NCBI GenBank assembly: GCA_030015575.1
Contig: JASDDO010000016.1
Location: 103,683,241 to 103,747,240, forward strand
DNA: 64,000 bases
From: Agapanthus africanus
Lineage: Eukaryota > Streptophyta > Magnoliopsida > Asparagales > Amaryllidaceae
Direction of reading: 5' to 3'
Below the pieces are notes generated by a model, which was not told where the DNA came from, ran no database searches, and saw nothing but the letters and a program-made list of their open reading frames with translations. The translations under genes were made by a program, and so were the position numbers. Positions 21,391-33,265 of this stretch are shown piece after piece (within the stretch, counting starts at the first letter, position 1; every line of letters starts with the position of its first letter).

Positions 21391-24300
21391 CTATGAGACC
21401 GTTGTCCTCAAAGAAATATAGGCCAAGAGTCGGTAGCCAAACACCATGGCAATCATGGCAGCAATTTCCTTAACACCATTATCGAGATTAGAGACACGTA
21501 GAGAGGGTGGAACATGCTCATACTGCACCTTAAGCAGGAGTCTGTAAGTGTGGTAGTTGAAAGATATATAGCGGATCCAAGATATGAACACAGGAACTTT
21601 CTGCAGAATTACAATAAGTAAGATGAAGTTTAGTAGCTGTCAACACTAATGACTATTTGAGCTGTCATAGCAAAAGAGTCGAAGTCTTGAAAATATGACA
21701 ACATTCTTAAAAGTTGGTAGATACAATGAACTTTCTCCATTTTTGAGATAAATACCATAAAAATGTTGGGTTACAGAAATCTATCACGAACTTCCCTACT
21801 TATTGCACTAAATAGCAACTGCCACCTAGAATTAAAAGAAGAGAGCATGATAAATGAGTTCTTTTTAAAAGATAATACAAGGATAGAACAACAATATATT
21901 GATTATGGAACGGTCTGGTAACTATTACACTAATGGTTTTAGAAAGGTAAGAGGCAGATGAATTTTCACCAGCAACAAGTAGGGAAGTTCATGTTATATT
22001 AACATAATCTATAGAGTTCATTTTATATTTTCTTAAAAACCCAATCTTAATATAAGCAAAATAAAAGTAATCACCTTGACAAAGAATCCACCAGCCAACA
22101 TAAAAGTCATGACTGTCACAGACGCTAGAGTAGTCGCCTTCTTGACATCCATAAAAGTAGCTCCAATAACCAAACCAAGCCCCTACTAAAACAAAACCCT
22201 TGGTAAATTTCATAAATTTATTTCTACAACATGTTGCCACCAATTCTTTTAAACAATCATAATATGCACCTGAGCAGCAACGATACTGAGGAATACACTT
22301 AACATGGTAAGAAAGAAAGGTGCAGCGCTCTCCCTTAAGCCGGCCATGAAGTAAACTATTAGCAGAAAAATTATGGGCAGGAAAAGGTCTAATGGTAGAT
22401 CACTTGTTGTCCTGGCCATGAAGTATGCACTTAATCTATACATGTCAACTGCTCGTTCTTTGTTCAACATTGCTCTTTCTTGAGGGAATGTGAATATTGC
22501 AGTGAATACAGGAAAGAATCCCCAGAAGACGGCTATAAAGAACAGCAAACCTGCCTGTATTGCATTAGATCATTACGAATGTTACAGGTATCTCATCATA
22601 TTTAGAATATATACACCTATTTCTTTTTTTTTCCAAACATGGATAAATTTCACCAAATATTAATGTTTTTCATTAGATACCTTGAAGCTCTTTTATTACA
22701 GTAAACTCCTCCAAGGTAAAGGGATTATTTTTTAAAAATAAAATACCCTGTAATGAAGCACTTTAAGGGAGTTTCTTATAAGAAACTGTTGAAGTTTTGG
22801 TGAAAAATAGTGATAGTTAAAGGCATTCTTGTGAAATTTACCCTTTTAACATTATTTATATTCTGATTTTTTGGGTAAATATATGGTCCTGAACTTATTT
22901 GAATATCCTGGGTTAGAACTTTAGATATTTCTAATTTTGATAACTGAAATGTAAATTTTCAGTTTTATGCCACTATTAGAATCTCATGGGTGCATCCTTT
23001 TGCAAGCATTTGTATACCTAGTTTAGCATGTCTTCATATGATCTTTATTGAGATTTGTATATTTGCAAATGCTTTCCTGTCTGAAAAAATGAGATAACAT
23101 ATGCTTTCTTAGTATTCTCAAAGCCATCTAACTAAAGATGAGACTTTCTCTGCTAGTTGAGTAAAATGATCCGGGATATCCATCCAACTGCAGAAATCAA
23201 AACATCATGGAAACAGATACTGCGAGTTTTAGTATGTATCCAATCTAATCTAGAACAATATGGCAACTGGCATTACGTGGAGTTGCTAAAAGAAAATGCA
23301 GCAGTTGAAGATATTTGAGTGTAAGTAGTTAAGTTCTCCATTCTAAAGCACGAAATTGTCTAGTGCATCTGTAAATTATTCATTTAAACTATTTCATGTT
23401 GATGAGTGTTGGACAATTATAATGCATACCTGGTCTTGCAAACCTCTTGGGGTTGTACTATCTGAATGCCACCAGAGTAAACCAAGGATGATGGCCGTTG
23501 CAATGACTTGGGTTATTCTCATCCAGCTCAGATAATCATGGCGCCTTTCTTTCAGTCCTCTACAAAATAATATCGAGTATTGTTCCCACCAGCTTGCTCC
23601 CCAATCTCTCTTTGCTAACGATACCTTTGCCTTAACGTCTTCGCTAATGGGGATAGGTCTTAAAAGCTGCTTCTTTTCTTTATCAGCAACTCGAGTCTCA
23701 TAGGCTTCCACCAAGTACTGTCCATTGACTTTCAACCAATCAGAATTATGACATGAAGAAATTATTTACCGTGTAGAAATTTTTTACCTCATGTACATCT
23801 TTCGCAGATGGCTTCTTATTTCCTGTGTCACTGCCCATGTTTTCCATCTGCACTTTGTCATCCAATTCTGAAGGTATTGATACATCGTTTGTGTTTCCAT
23901 TTGCAAGGTCTAGCAGGAATTCAGCTGGATTCATTGCAATTAGAGGAGTACATCCAATGGATGAAAAATAAACCATAGCTTCTGATGCCTTCCCAAAATA
24001 TAGCAAGCTTCCTTTTCCTAGTAGGATTAATTTATCGAATTTGTGAAAGAGTCTGCTTGACGGCTGATGTATTGTTGTTATTACTGTTTTGCCAGCCTGT
24101 CAGGATTAAGGACATTATGTCATCTACCTATAGGATAGCTTGTCATAGCCGGAAGTTACACACATTTCCATTAAGATTTCACTTAACAGAAAGCATGAGC
24201 TCCATTACTAGCAAATATTCATGGTATAGCAATGTGTGACATTCTTGTGGTTGTGGCCTATTAATTCCATGGAAATAAACTGTTACACCAATCAATTGTG

Positions 24301-27300
24301 CACTCGGCTAACCTCATTCGAGACATTTAGGTTGGCAACTAGCAACAATTATTACACAGAAATCTTTTGATAGGTACAAAAACCTTAGTGTACGGAATTT
24401 TATTTCTTTGAAGAAGAATCCGCGGCAGCATAACTTGTCTACTTTCAGATTACGTATACTATGCCAAGTTGTAGTTAGCATTTATCATGCCTGAGTTGCT
24501 TGCGATAAGTATTTCCATGTCGTACTATCTTCTTACTTGACTATATGGATCCTTCTAGTTGACCCTCTTTCCCTTTTTTAAAATAATGTTCATCTTAACT
24601 CCACTTTTTTTCTCTCTTTTTAGAAATAGCTACATGCACTAAAAACAATTTACCAATGCCAGTTTGACCTTCCTGTTCGCTGAACTAATTGTTTTAACTC
24701 TACTTTTTTTTTTCCTTCTATTCCCAATAAGTTTTTTATTGGCACAGAACATCTAAATTTATATGCTATGCCTAGCTAAGTAGAAAATCTCTACTAGTTC
24801 TTCAAACGTATGGTTATGCTTTTAATAGTGCATACCTCAGCTATGTCATGCAGCACCTGAACTGTTTTCAGAGCTGTTGTTGAATCCAGACCAGATGTCG
24901 GTTCGTCAAGAAACAGCAACGACGGGTTAATTATAATCTCATTACCAATGCAAACCCTCTTCCTCTCGCCTCCTGAAACTCCTCGAACATATGATCCTCC
25001 TATCATGGTATCTTGGCACCTGTTAATAGATATTTAAGCACATCAAATATCAAAATTATGAACAATTTGAAGGGCATTTCCTCTTCCTGTGAATTACTAA
25101 GACATTTTCAATGACTTGGCATTCACAATAAGGGATCTGCCTTCTGGTTCTTGCCCATGAGTGCATACTGAAAATTTGAATGGTCAAAGAATAAATTTTT
25201 TGCCTCTCAAGCCCAAGCTCATAGATGACATCCAAAGCTCTTTGTTCCTTTTGCTGCTTCGTCATCGTCTTTGGAAGCCGAAGGCGAGCTGCATATGTTA
25301 GTGTCTCTCTCACTGTAAGGTGTGCAAACAGAACATCGTCCTGAGTCACGAACCCTATCCTGTAAATTGTTTGTCTTCTGTAAGTTTCAGTTGAAGCGTC
25401 AACATAAAGTTTAATGGTAGAATACTATGACAGGTTTGCATCTTACATAGTCGGATATTCTGATTCTCACCACTTACCCATCAAAATAATACTAGTACTC
25501 GGCACGACCCTTTTAAGTTAAAAATACACTTCAGAAGAGGGAGCACGCTCTTAATCATGGCCTTAATGCTGGGCCAGATTACTATGGAAACTTCTAGCAA
25601 GATAATCTTGCTAGTGAAGAGAACAAAAATTCCATTTGGATGGGAGGAAGAATACAGTTTATGACAGTATATTAATGTCACCAACACACTTAATGCTTTT
25701 TACATTAGAAAACAATGTCAGAAACCAACCTCTAGAACTATGGAAGGAGACGCATGATCTAGGGAATTCCATCAATCTCTATGGCACAGTATAGCAAAAG
25801 AAATTCTTCTTTTTTGATAAGCATGGATGAGGCAATCGATTAATCATTCTTTATTTTCCTCTCTTTTTTAAGGGTAAAGGTTGGAAATCCCACCTCTCTA
25901 AATTTCTCTTTTTTCTTGCGTTCTTTTTCCCGCGTCTCATGCCTTGAACTTGTGGCAAATTTTCACCTCTCTCTCCTTGTAACATCCCCTTGTTTCCATC
26001 TCAACCCTTCTTGAGCGACCGTAATCGTCACCCCACCATGATCTTTCCTATTTACATTATCTGGATGGTTTATTAGCAAATTGCACGTTTTCTACCTTCT
26101 GATTCTTTTCTTTGCCCCCCTTATAAATAATAACAAAATTTGGGTTAAACACGTTTTCACTGAACAATCCTGCAAAACACCCTTCACCCTTTATCCGAAT
26201 ATTCTCGAACTATCCTAGCTGGGGGTTGTAACATATGTTGCTATCTCAATCATGATCATCCACTCCCTTTCCAAGTCTGTAAACTTCTTTTAGACATAGA
26301 TTAAACTCTACGGCTGTTGTAAGGTTGACTCCAATCCACTCTCTCTGTGTAACCTAGAAATTCATTTACCGATAAGAAATTTTCCTTACTGGTTGTATGA
26401 TTTAAAGGATCATGCAATAAGGAGGCTATCTATTGAAGATTTTTTACTAACTTGTATAGATTATAGACCCAGAGAAGAGATGCCATACACATATGTAACT
26501 TGTTTTTGCTCAAGTTTCGGGCTGTACCTGCGTTTTAGAGATTTGGTATATGATTCGTCATTGTAAGTGATGGATCCTTCGATGATACCACCACAGACCC
26601 TTCCTCCTAAAAGACTAAGGAGACTAGTCTTGCCGCTGCCCGAAGGTCCCATTAGAGCCAGAACCTCTCCGGGGCTTGCAGAACCTGTAATCCCGTTAAG
26701 TATATCTTTCTCAGTTGTTGTTGTTACGCCTTTGAGGATTACTTTGTATTTAACCTCTGTAAACTGCAACATCGAAACACAAGAAAGAAAATAATTGGGG
26801 CAACAGAATTACCTCAGTATATAAATTAATTTCTACTTATATGTCTCGTGACTTTTTTACAAGCACAGATCAGAACCCCAGGCTTCTCAGTGTGCTCCTC
26901 CGAGAAAAAGTTAATTTTTTCATGGAATGGGGTCCTTCTGCAAGTTTCTGTTTCTATTTTAATAATCTGAACTTTGATTGACAGGGAGAGCAGAAGATGA
27001 TGCCTCTAGCTCAAGATTACCTTCAAGTAAATTGGCAAGGTTGGCTCTGTAATTAACCTTTTGCGTTCGCGTCCAGCCTCAGTATCAACTGATGCAAGGT
27101 AAGCAGTTTATTAGGTGCAAGATATAAACTTTGCTGCGAGAATTTAAACTGTTTACTGTAATCATCCAACCTCAAGCTCATTGTTCCCATGAAGTACTAT
27201 GCATCACTAAAAACGTCATGGTGCATTTTATTTTATTTTTAGCAAAAAAAATATCCAGTTCCTTCAGTTAACATTAGTTATTTGATCTCCCTAAGAAAAT

Positions 27301-27748
27301 ATTGAACCAAAAAAGGAAGAGTAAATAAATTTATACCAATCTCTTCATCGCTGAACCCCTTGAGGTCAGCAATGATATCTTCAGGCGGCGTAGTGAACCC
27401 CGTAAACGAAAATGAAAACCCCAGACTCGCACTAGACGCCCGGCTCAACGCGGCTCCACTGCTCACATCCTCCAAGTCAAGCTTCAGCTGATTACTTGGC
27501 TTGCGAATGTGGTGGCCCCTACTTTTTCTGCCCGGCGACGACCCCACCAGTTTCTTCCTGAAGCTTGTCTTTCTCGATAGTCCTGACCCGCCATTGAGCT
27601 CGCCACTGATTGAGATCCGTGTGGTCGTAGGCAGGACCTCAGCCGAGGCGGTGCGGCTAAGCGATTGTCTTGCTGCTGCTGCTGCTGCTGCTGCTGTGAG
27701 GTCAAGCTGCTCTGACTTGGCTCTCACTATTGCTGATGCTGGTTCCAT
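21391..27748 (-). CDS. ABCG22: ABCG half-transporter, ABCG22-like (751 aa)
   Basis: Membrane ATP-driven half-transporter (white-brown type). Arabidopsis ABCG22 has the same length and affects stomatal water loss. Ten exons (high to low coordinate): 27748-27337, 27088-27021, 26763-26528, 25359-25204, 25019-24836, 24096-23788, 23717-23430, 22554-22270, 22182-22075, 21600-21391 (stop TAG). They sum to 2,256 nt with phases kept. In order: a Ser/Ala-rich N-terminal tail with an eight-Ala run (about residues 19-26) and [15 protein letters not shown]; Walker A GPSGSGKT (199-206); Q-loop VTQDD (243-247); signature VSGGERKR (305-312); Walker B LLFLDEP (325-331); switch His in TIHQPS (H362); then a C-terminal membrane domain (about 500-751) with [11 protein letters not shown]. 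All catalytic motifs are intact. Nine coding introns are GT-AG except the one after exon 4, which must use GC. ABCG21 is the closest alternative name. Confidence 0.93.
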
Positions 27749-28748
27749 TTTCTATCAACTGCAGGGATAACTGGTAAGTAGTTATTAGAATATTTTTTGG
27801 TATCTAGATTTGATAAATTTCAGTAGAATGCAGGAGCTTTTTGTGTTATCCTTAAATACCTTATATTTTGTAAATATATTGTAAGCTGATACCATGAACT
27901 TAGTGAATAGAAATTTTCAAATGAATGCCATGCCCTTTTAGCGCTCTTCAATTGAATACCATGTTCTGCGATCCTTGAAATAATGAAGAAGCGTGCAAAA
28001 GTAAAAGGGCTTCCCCAGAAAACACGGTATGGACAAAGATTGTGGTATTTGTTTGAAATCAAATTCATGGTATCAGCTTGCAAATTATAAAATATATGAC
28101 ATTCATTTTAAAACGTTGAAAAGGTCATGTACTTTTGTGAAATTTGGCTACGTATTTTTTTTATTCTCTTTCTAAATGCCACAAAAAAAATAACAACTCT
28201 TTGCATCATATCGATAGCAATATTGTTGTTCTGACACTATGCCCATGACTTCAGTCAAACTACAAGGATTCCCTCATATGATATTGTTAAATATTTGTCT
28301 TTTTTTTTCTCCTGTTATGACTTGCATACATCCAACTCTGTGAAATACAGATTTCATATATTGTTATTTGGGTGTATGGATTAACACAGGAAAGAAAATA
28401 CTAATTATGGATGATTACTATTATTATTATTTTGTTGAAAATGACTGAAGTCTAATAATGACTGGAACAACATAAACTTCAACAATTTGAAGCTAATAAT
28501 AGAACAAAAAGGGCTGGAACTGGTCATCCAGTACCATGACAACAAAAAATAGAAATAGAAAAGGGACAAAACTGGTCATCCAGTACTATAAGAATCCAAC
28601 ACTTGTCAGATCATAAACGGAGCTTTGCTTTTTTTGGGTGGGGAAAGGCAATGATGATGATGATATTGAGTTTTAACAAAATAAATACCACTACATATAA
28701 CAAGAAAGGAAAGTAGAAAAATCCATGGAGAGATGAGGTTTCTAATAC

Positions 28749-28854
28749 CTTGGCAATGAAGAAGAAGAAGAAGAAGAAGAAGAAGGAAGTTGTCTTTTTT
28801 TGAGTAAGAAGAGAAAATTAGAGGAAAATGGTAGGCCAAATGAGTGCCACCCAT
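28749..28854 (-). other. Upstream ORF start in the ABCG22 leader
   Basis: An ATG at 28854-28852 opens a frame (MGGTHLAYHF, then a run of Leu from the CTT repeat). After removal of the 5' UTR intron it would continue across the main start codon in another frame and stop 10 codons after the splice ([10 protein letters not shown] then TAG). It would encode about 45 residues. It matters only if transcription begins upstream of 28,854 and this intron is spliced. Confidence 0.4.
28757..28787. repeat. (GAA)n microsatellite in the ABCG22 leader exon
   Basis: About nine GAA or GAAGAAG units on the plus strand, which is CTT on the transcribed mRNA. Such CT-rich leader tracts are common in plant 5' UTRs. 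Confidence 0.85.
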
Positions 28855-28883
28855 GAGCTTCCTTCCTTCCCCCCTTGCCCCAT

Positions 28884-28893
28884 TCTTATAAAG
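28884..28893 (-). promoter_or_regulatory. ABCG22: TATA-like box of ABCG22
   Basis: The minus strand reads CTTTATAAGA, about 30 nt before the inferred leader start and 40 nt before the upstream ATG. The position and sequence fit a core promoter, but no transcript evidence is available. Confidence 0.45.
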
Positions 28894-29397
28894 AGACCAC
28901 CACCCACACAAGGTTAAAAGAACGTCGTGTGACCAAGGGAACTTTAACAAACTTTGATTTACGATACTGCCCTTATATGTCTGCAACAATGCTTCCTTCC
29001 AAAACGTTCCAAAAAGGTCGGGGGCAAACAAAATTACAAATATTATTTATGATTGCAACTTTTTCAGACAGTGATTAATCAGTAGAAATTAGTTCATTGG
29101 TCGAAGAAAAAACCTAATAAATATAACTCGCATCAAAATGTATGGATGAGATTACTGCAGTATGTGAAGCTCTGAACCCTCATGGTGTTGTGAAACTATG
29201 ATGAATTATATTAAAATTTAATGAACTGTTTTGAATTTACAAGTTACAGATGCCATCATTGAACTTTTACTGTTTTTCATTCAAATATCATATTCCATCA
29301 CCACTGTTTTCCACATCGATTTTTATGCAATTTGTCTTGCTAAGCAGTTGCTGTTAGTGTTGCATGAGGTTAATCGATGCTATATAGGAAACAATAA

Positions 29398-29675
29398 GGC
29401 CTATTTGGGAATGGAGTTAAAGTTTTCTAAACTGTTTCATGAAGTTGCCAAACTTTTCTGAGGGAAAATGAAGTTGGCAAACTAAATTCCAAAATCCTAA
29501 CCTTATCTTATTTGGCAATCATTTTGGAGTTGAGTTAACTGCATATAACTGCAGTTATCTCAACTTTAATATAATCAAAGTTCTATAAACTCCATTTTAA
29601 GAATTTGGCGATTGCATCCCCTGTCTCCACTTAAAAATAAATTATAATTATCACAACTCCATATCCAAGCAAGCC
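29398..29675. mobile_element. Harbinger-like MITE, 278 bp
   Basis: Imperfect terminal inverted repeats of 21 bp: GGCCTATTTGGGAATGGAGT at the left and, as reverse complement of the right end, GGCTTGCTTGGATATGGAGT. The GGCCT(N)TTTGG start is usual for plant PIF/Harbinger MITEs. The flanks are TAA on the left and TTA on the right, close to the expected 3-bp TWA duplication but differing by one base. There is no coding capacity. Confidence 0.6.
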
Positions 29676-32640
29676 TTAAACATCATGGGGATTTGGTTTA
29701 GGTTACCCAATAAATTAATCTTATCCTTGGCAGAAAGCAAACAGCATATTTCTTGACATGCATCCAAAATTATGCCTTGGAGCCGTAAAGAGAGGAGAGT
29801 GGAAACTCGATGTTAATGGCAATCAATGCAGCAATGCCTAAATTTGTTGCCTATGTTTTCTTCCTGAGTTTTGAACAGGGATGTAAATACTGATTTTAGT
29901 CTCTGTCCATATACCTGATAAATTCAAAATGATAATCCGAGGCGAGTATTCGATTTTCATTAAATACCGATTTTTGTCTCCAATGCTATCCACACCGTCT
30001 ATAGCCATCAAATATGGATATGATAACATCCATATTCGTTCTTTATTTGTGCCCGTATTCATATTGGATAACAAAAATAATAATTTTTGAATTTATCAGG
30101 TATATTTTTGCTCTTATGTCCATTTCATATCTGTATATGTATCTGACTTTAATCAAATATGATGGCATTTTCATTTCCAACAGCTATATCTATATCCCTA
30201 TTCAAATTCTCTAATGAATTCCGGATACAGATATAATAACATCAATATATATGTCCATATCCCATAGCTGAGGGGCATTGTGGTAAATTGCGAGGGGATG
30301 GGATGTCTGAGTGCCTGTTGTCCGTTGAGTGTGATGCGTGAAGGGTTGCAGAAATGGGCATTTGACAAATGTGTGGCTGTGATGATGAGCAAGGAGGAGA
30401 GAGAGGAGAGCTCCCCAATCTGTGGGCCCCACCCAACACCACCACCACAGCAGCTGAAAGAAAATACTCCTCTCCATGGATGCATGCATTAATGTCTTCG
30501 TGATAAGACCCCCTCCTGTTCTCTCCCCCTCTCTCTCATGGCGGTTTGGCCGACAAACCGACACGTGCCATCTTGCTACTCTTTGCGTTCTCAGACTTTG
30601 TGGCTCGCCAAGTCATTGGGCAATGATTCAATTTTCGTGCTAGCTATGGTTTGTAGATTCCATATTATATATTTGGGTAAATTGTCAAAAAAAAAACCCC
30701 TTTTTGCCGTTGTCAAAAACCTACCGGTCTCGAAACTGCAGTCAAAACCATCTAAAGAAGTTTTTAGTTGTCAAAAAACATCTTACTTGTGATATTTAGT
30801 AGTTTTATGCTATATCTAGTTTTCTGCGATATCTGAGCAGTAGCCGGTGATATCTAAATATTTTGTATGAACAATTTTCCATTGAGGTTTTGACTACCGC
30901 TTTGAGGCCCGGGGGTTTTTGTCAGTGGAAAAAAGTGCTTAGTTACCCTATATATTTTTATAAAAGAGAGATAATAATCCTTGTATACATGATTTTTGGT
31001 TCCAACCGTCCATCTATTACATAGTTATCTTGAATAATACATTATTATGAATATAGGCATGTTGACTGAAATAATAATTCTACAAAAACATTTATTGAAG
31101 TTACCAGTTTAAATTTCCATGTTCGAATACTATGAGCATTAATTTACTTTTTGGGAAGTACCACTTTAAAACTTCTAATTGGCCCCGTAAGCAACATTCT
31201 CTAGCACGATACCTTTTTCTAATCAAAACTCGGCATCGTATGATAGAAGATAAAATTGTTTATTAGTATTTTTTGGCAATCAAAATTAATTTCTTGTTTT
31301 TCTCAACTCTTAGCCTCACTTTTCCTAATTTCTTTTCATTTATTCAAATGAAATTGTTCAATTGACAAAGATTTATAATCGGTTGTTGATGGTCGATCAA
31401 ACACGAACCTTTTCATTAATTACTTTCAAATTCTATACCGAAAAAATTTATCTAATAACATCGTTCACAGTTTTATTTTAGCTTTTTTTGTGTAAAAAAG
31501 AAAGTTGGAATATGAAAATAAGAGTTTAAATTACTGCTGTACAGTTTTGTGGTTCAATGTTCCGAACGTATGATTGAAGTCGATTTAGGTTTTTGAATTG
31601 TAGCAAAAAGGTTTTTTGATCGCTTGAAATTTTTGTCCTAACTAAAATAAAATCCTGGTTTCCGATTTTTGCACAATCCCAATAGATACACAAAGAAACC
31701 AGAAGTCAGATTATCCATTGGTACTCTAAATTTGCATTTTACCTTTCCTGCTTATGTCATTTTTGCTTTCTTGATAATCTAAATTTGTATTTTATATTTA
31801 TTTTCTATATTAAAGTCTTAATATTATCTACACTTGTATCACACCTGTAAAAAAATAATACCTTGTAACTAGAAATATAACGTCCTCCCTTTTTTGCCAA
31901 AAAAATAATTCCCAAAAATTGATAAAAAAGCAATGTCATTTTCTAGCAACTAGGTAAATAAACCATATGCATGCTCTTGAAATTTGAAACGGCAAAAATA
32001 TACATTACCTCCTCAATTTTTATTATTCTATACATATTCTTGCTATAATACTTCTATGTTCATTTATCACGTGTATCACATGTGTTTAATATATCATAAA
32101 TACATACATATGTTAAACTAATACCGGTATCCTTGATTTTGTTTTAATTGTGGGGGATGATAACCGGGCTGAAAGTTGATGTTTAGGTCCTCATAGTGCC
32201 CATAGGATATTCATCTCTAGACCATAGAAGGGTACTATTTGAGGAAGATAACCTCTTGGATGTGAAAAAATCTTTATAGAAATGTCTATATTATATCACA
32301 CATGGTAATGATAATGAGTCAGCATATTTTTTCCCTCCCTCATGTTATCCCAAAATTCTTGCCATATATAGAACAATATTTTCTAGCAATAAACTCAAAC
32401 AAAATTTCAATTTATACCATTTCCCCCCCAAAGGACAAAAGAAAAAAATTCTTTCAAAACCGATAGATCATTGCATCTTTTATGATTTTTGTAACTTGAA
32501 TTATCACAATTCTTATTTGTTGTGATCTATTTTTTCCTTTTCTTTTTTACAGCTTTTCTCTGTCCACTGTGACTTAAATTTTTATGAAAATACGATATGA
32601 CATACCCATTGACATGTGCAAAATAACTAGTTAGCAAGAA
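29676..32640. other. Intergenic DNA upstream of ABCG22
   Basis: Mostly AT-rich, with no gene recognised. About 29,870-30,240 is full of short ATATCC/GGATAT inverted pieces and may be an old DNA element. About 30,250-30,600 is GC-richer with GTGGGCCCCACCC and many overlapping open frames, which look like promoter-type DNA and not coding. From 30,700 to 32,640 only homopolymer-rich AT sequence is seen. Confidence 0.45.
30562..30567. promoter_or_regulatory. G-box CACGTG (ABRE-type context)
   Basis: ACACGTGCC surrounds the CACGTG, a bZIP/bHLH binding core often found in ABA-responsive promoters. It sits about 1.7 kb upstream of the inferred ABCG22 start, in a GC-rich patch. It is a six-base match, so chance is possible. 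Confidence 0.25.
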
Positions 32641-32697
32641 AGTAAATCTAGAAGAGAACATAAAAGCTGAATGATGGTTATTCGCTCCATTTTCATC

Positions 32698-32717
32698 CAC
32701 AGAGAGAGAGAGAGAGG
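32698..32717. repeat. (GA)n microsatellite
   Basis: A short run of alternating A and G just upstream of the SINE-like segment. Confidence 0.85.
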
Positions 32718-32749
32718 GCGCACGCACGCCAATTAGAGAGAAAGAAACT

Positions 32750-32850
32750 GAAGAGCAGCAGTTGCTCAGCTGGTATGGGCATTTTCCCCTTTGGGGAGAG
32801 TGCGGGATTTGAGCCCTAGGAACCCCAAAAGGGGAAGTGACCACAAATTA
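32750..32850 (+). mobile_element. tRNA-derived SINE-like head
   Basis: TTGCTCAGCTGGTATGGGC at about 32,761 matches a tRNA A box. GGGATTTGAGCCCT at about 32,809 matches a B box with one or two changes. The roughly 48-bp spacing is longer than in tRNAs but acceptable for a SINE. There is no tRNA cloverleaf, so this is not a tRNA gene. The tail and target duplication are not clear. Confidence 0.45.
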
Positions 32851-32891
32851 ATGTTTTCGGGGTAAATTCTTGGGCCCTTTGGGTACATGTG

Positions 32892-33064
32892 TGTTAGGTC
32901 TGGCAAATGAAACGAGTCGAACACCCGACTCGCTTCATTGACGAGGCGAGTTGAACTTGTCGCTTAGCTAGCGAAGCGAGTTCAACAATAGCAGTCGCCA
33001 AAGTGAGTTGCGAGGCGAGGCGAGACGAGACGAGACGATTCGCGCGAGTCGACTCGCCTGACAC
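32892..33064. mobile_element. Possible hAT-type MITE or subterminal repeat
   Basis: The left end reads TAGGTCTGGCAAATGAAACG. The right end, reverse-complemented, reads TCAGTGTCAGGCGAGTCGAC. Between them are many GAGGCGAG/CTCGCTTC short inverted pieces. Such subterminal clusters occur in hAT elements, but the ends match poorly and no 8-bp duplication was found. Confidence 0.25.
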
Positions 33065-33092
33065 TGATTTTTTTACGCTTTTTTTTGAATTG

Positions 33093-33265
33093 CAGACGTC
33101 TGGTCCTAGACGTTTGTAGTTCGAAAAATTCTTAGAGACGTTTGGGACAGATATCCCTGTAGCAAAAACAAAGATTTGAAAAATGAAAAATTCCTTCAGC
33201 ACACGTCTGTGCGAGACATCTGTATTTTAAAAGTTTCTTAAGCAGACGTCTGGGTCAGACGTCTG
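33093..33265. repeat. Cluster of CAGACGTCTG palindromes
   Basis: The exact 10-bp palindrome occurs at 33093-33102, 33243-33252 and 33256-33265. A related GCACACGTCTGTGC lies at 33199-33212, and a half site at 33117. The type of element is not known. Confidence 0.5.

Larger units (their letters stand above)
27749..28870 (-). other. ABCG22 5' UTR with intron
   Basis: A splice acceptor CTGCAG ends at 27,759, leaving 10 nt (27758-27749) before the start codon. A matching donor (CCAAG then GTATTAG) ends a non-coding exon at 28,749. That exon reads from about 28,860 and is rich in CTT repeats. This gives a 5' UTR intron of about 990 bp. The exon start is inferred from the TATA-like box at 28,884-28,893 and not seen directly. 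Confidence 0.6.

Noticed and set aside
25056..25203. Exon 4 of ABCG22 reading on past LGLER as coding
   Set aside because: The extra residues do not match the family. The proper continuation CQDTM starts at 25,019 after a good acceptor.
27501..27770. Plus-strand frame of 89 codons over ABCG22 exon 1
   Set aside because: Mirror of the coding strand, with no family likeness.
30198..30564. Several overlapping frames upstream of ABCG22
   Set aside because: They overlap each other on both strands in a GC-rich patch and show no domain. Promoter-like DNA is more likely.
32758..32830. tRNA gene
   Set aside because: A and B boxes present, but no acceptor or anticodon stem could be drawn.
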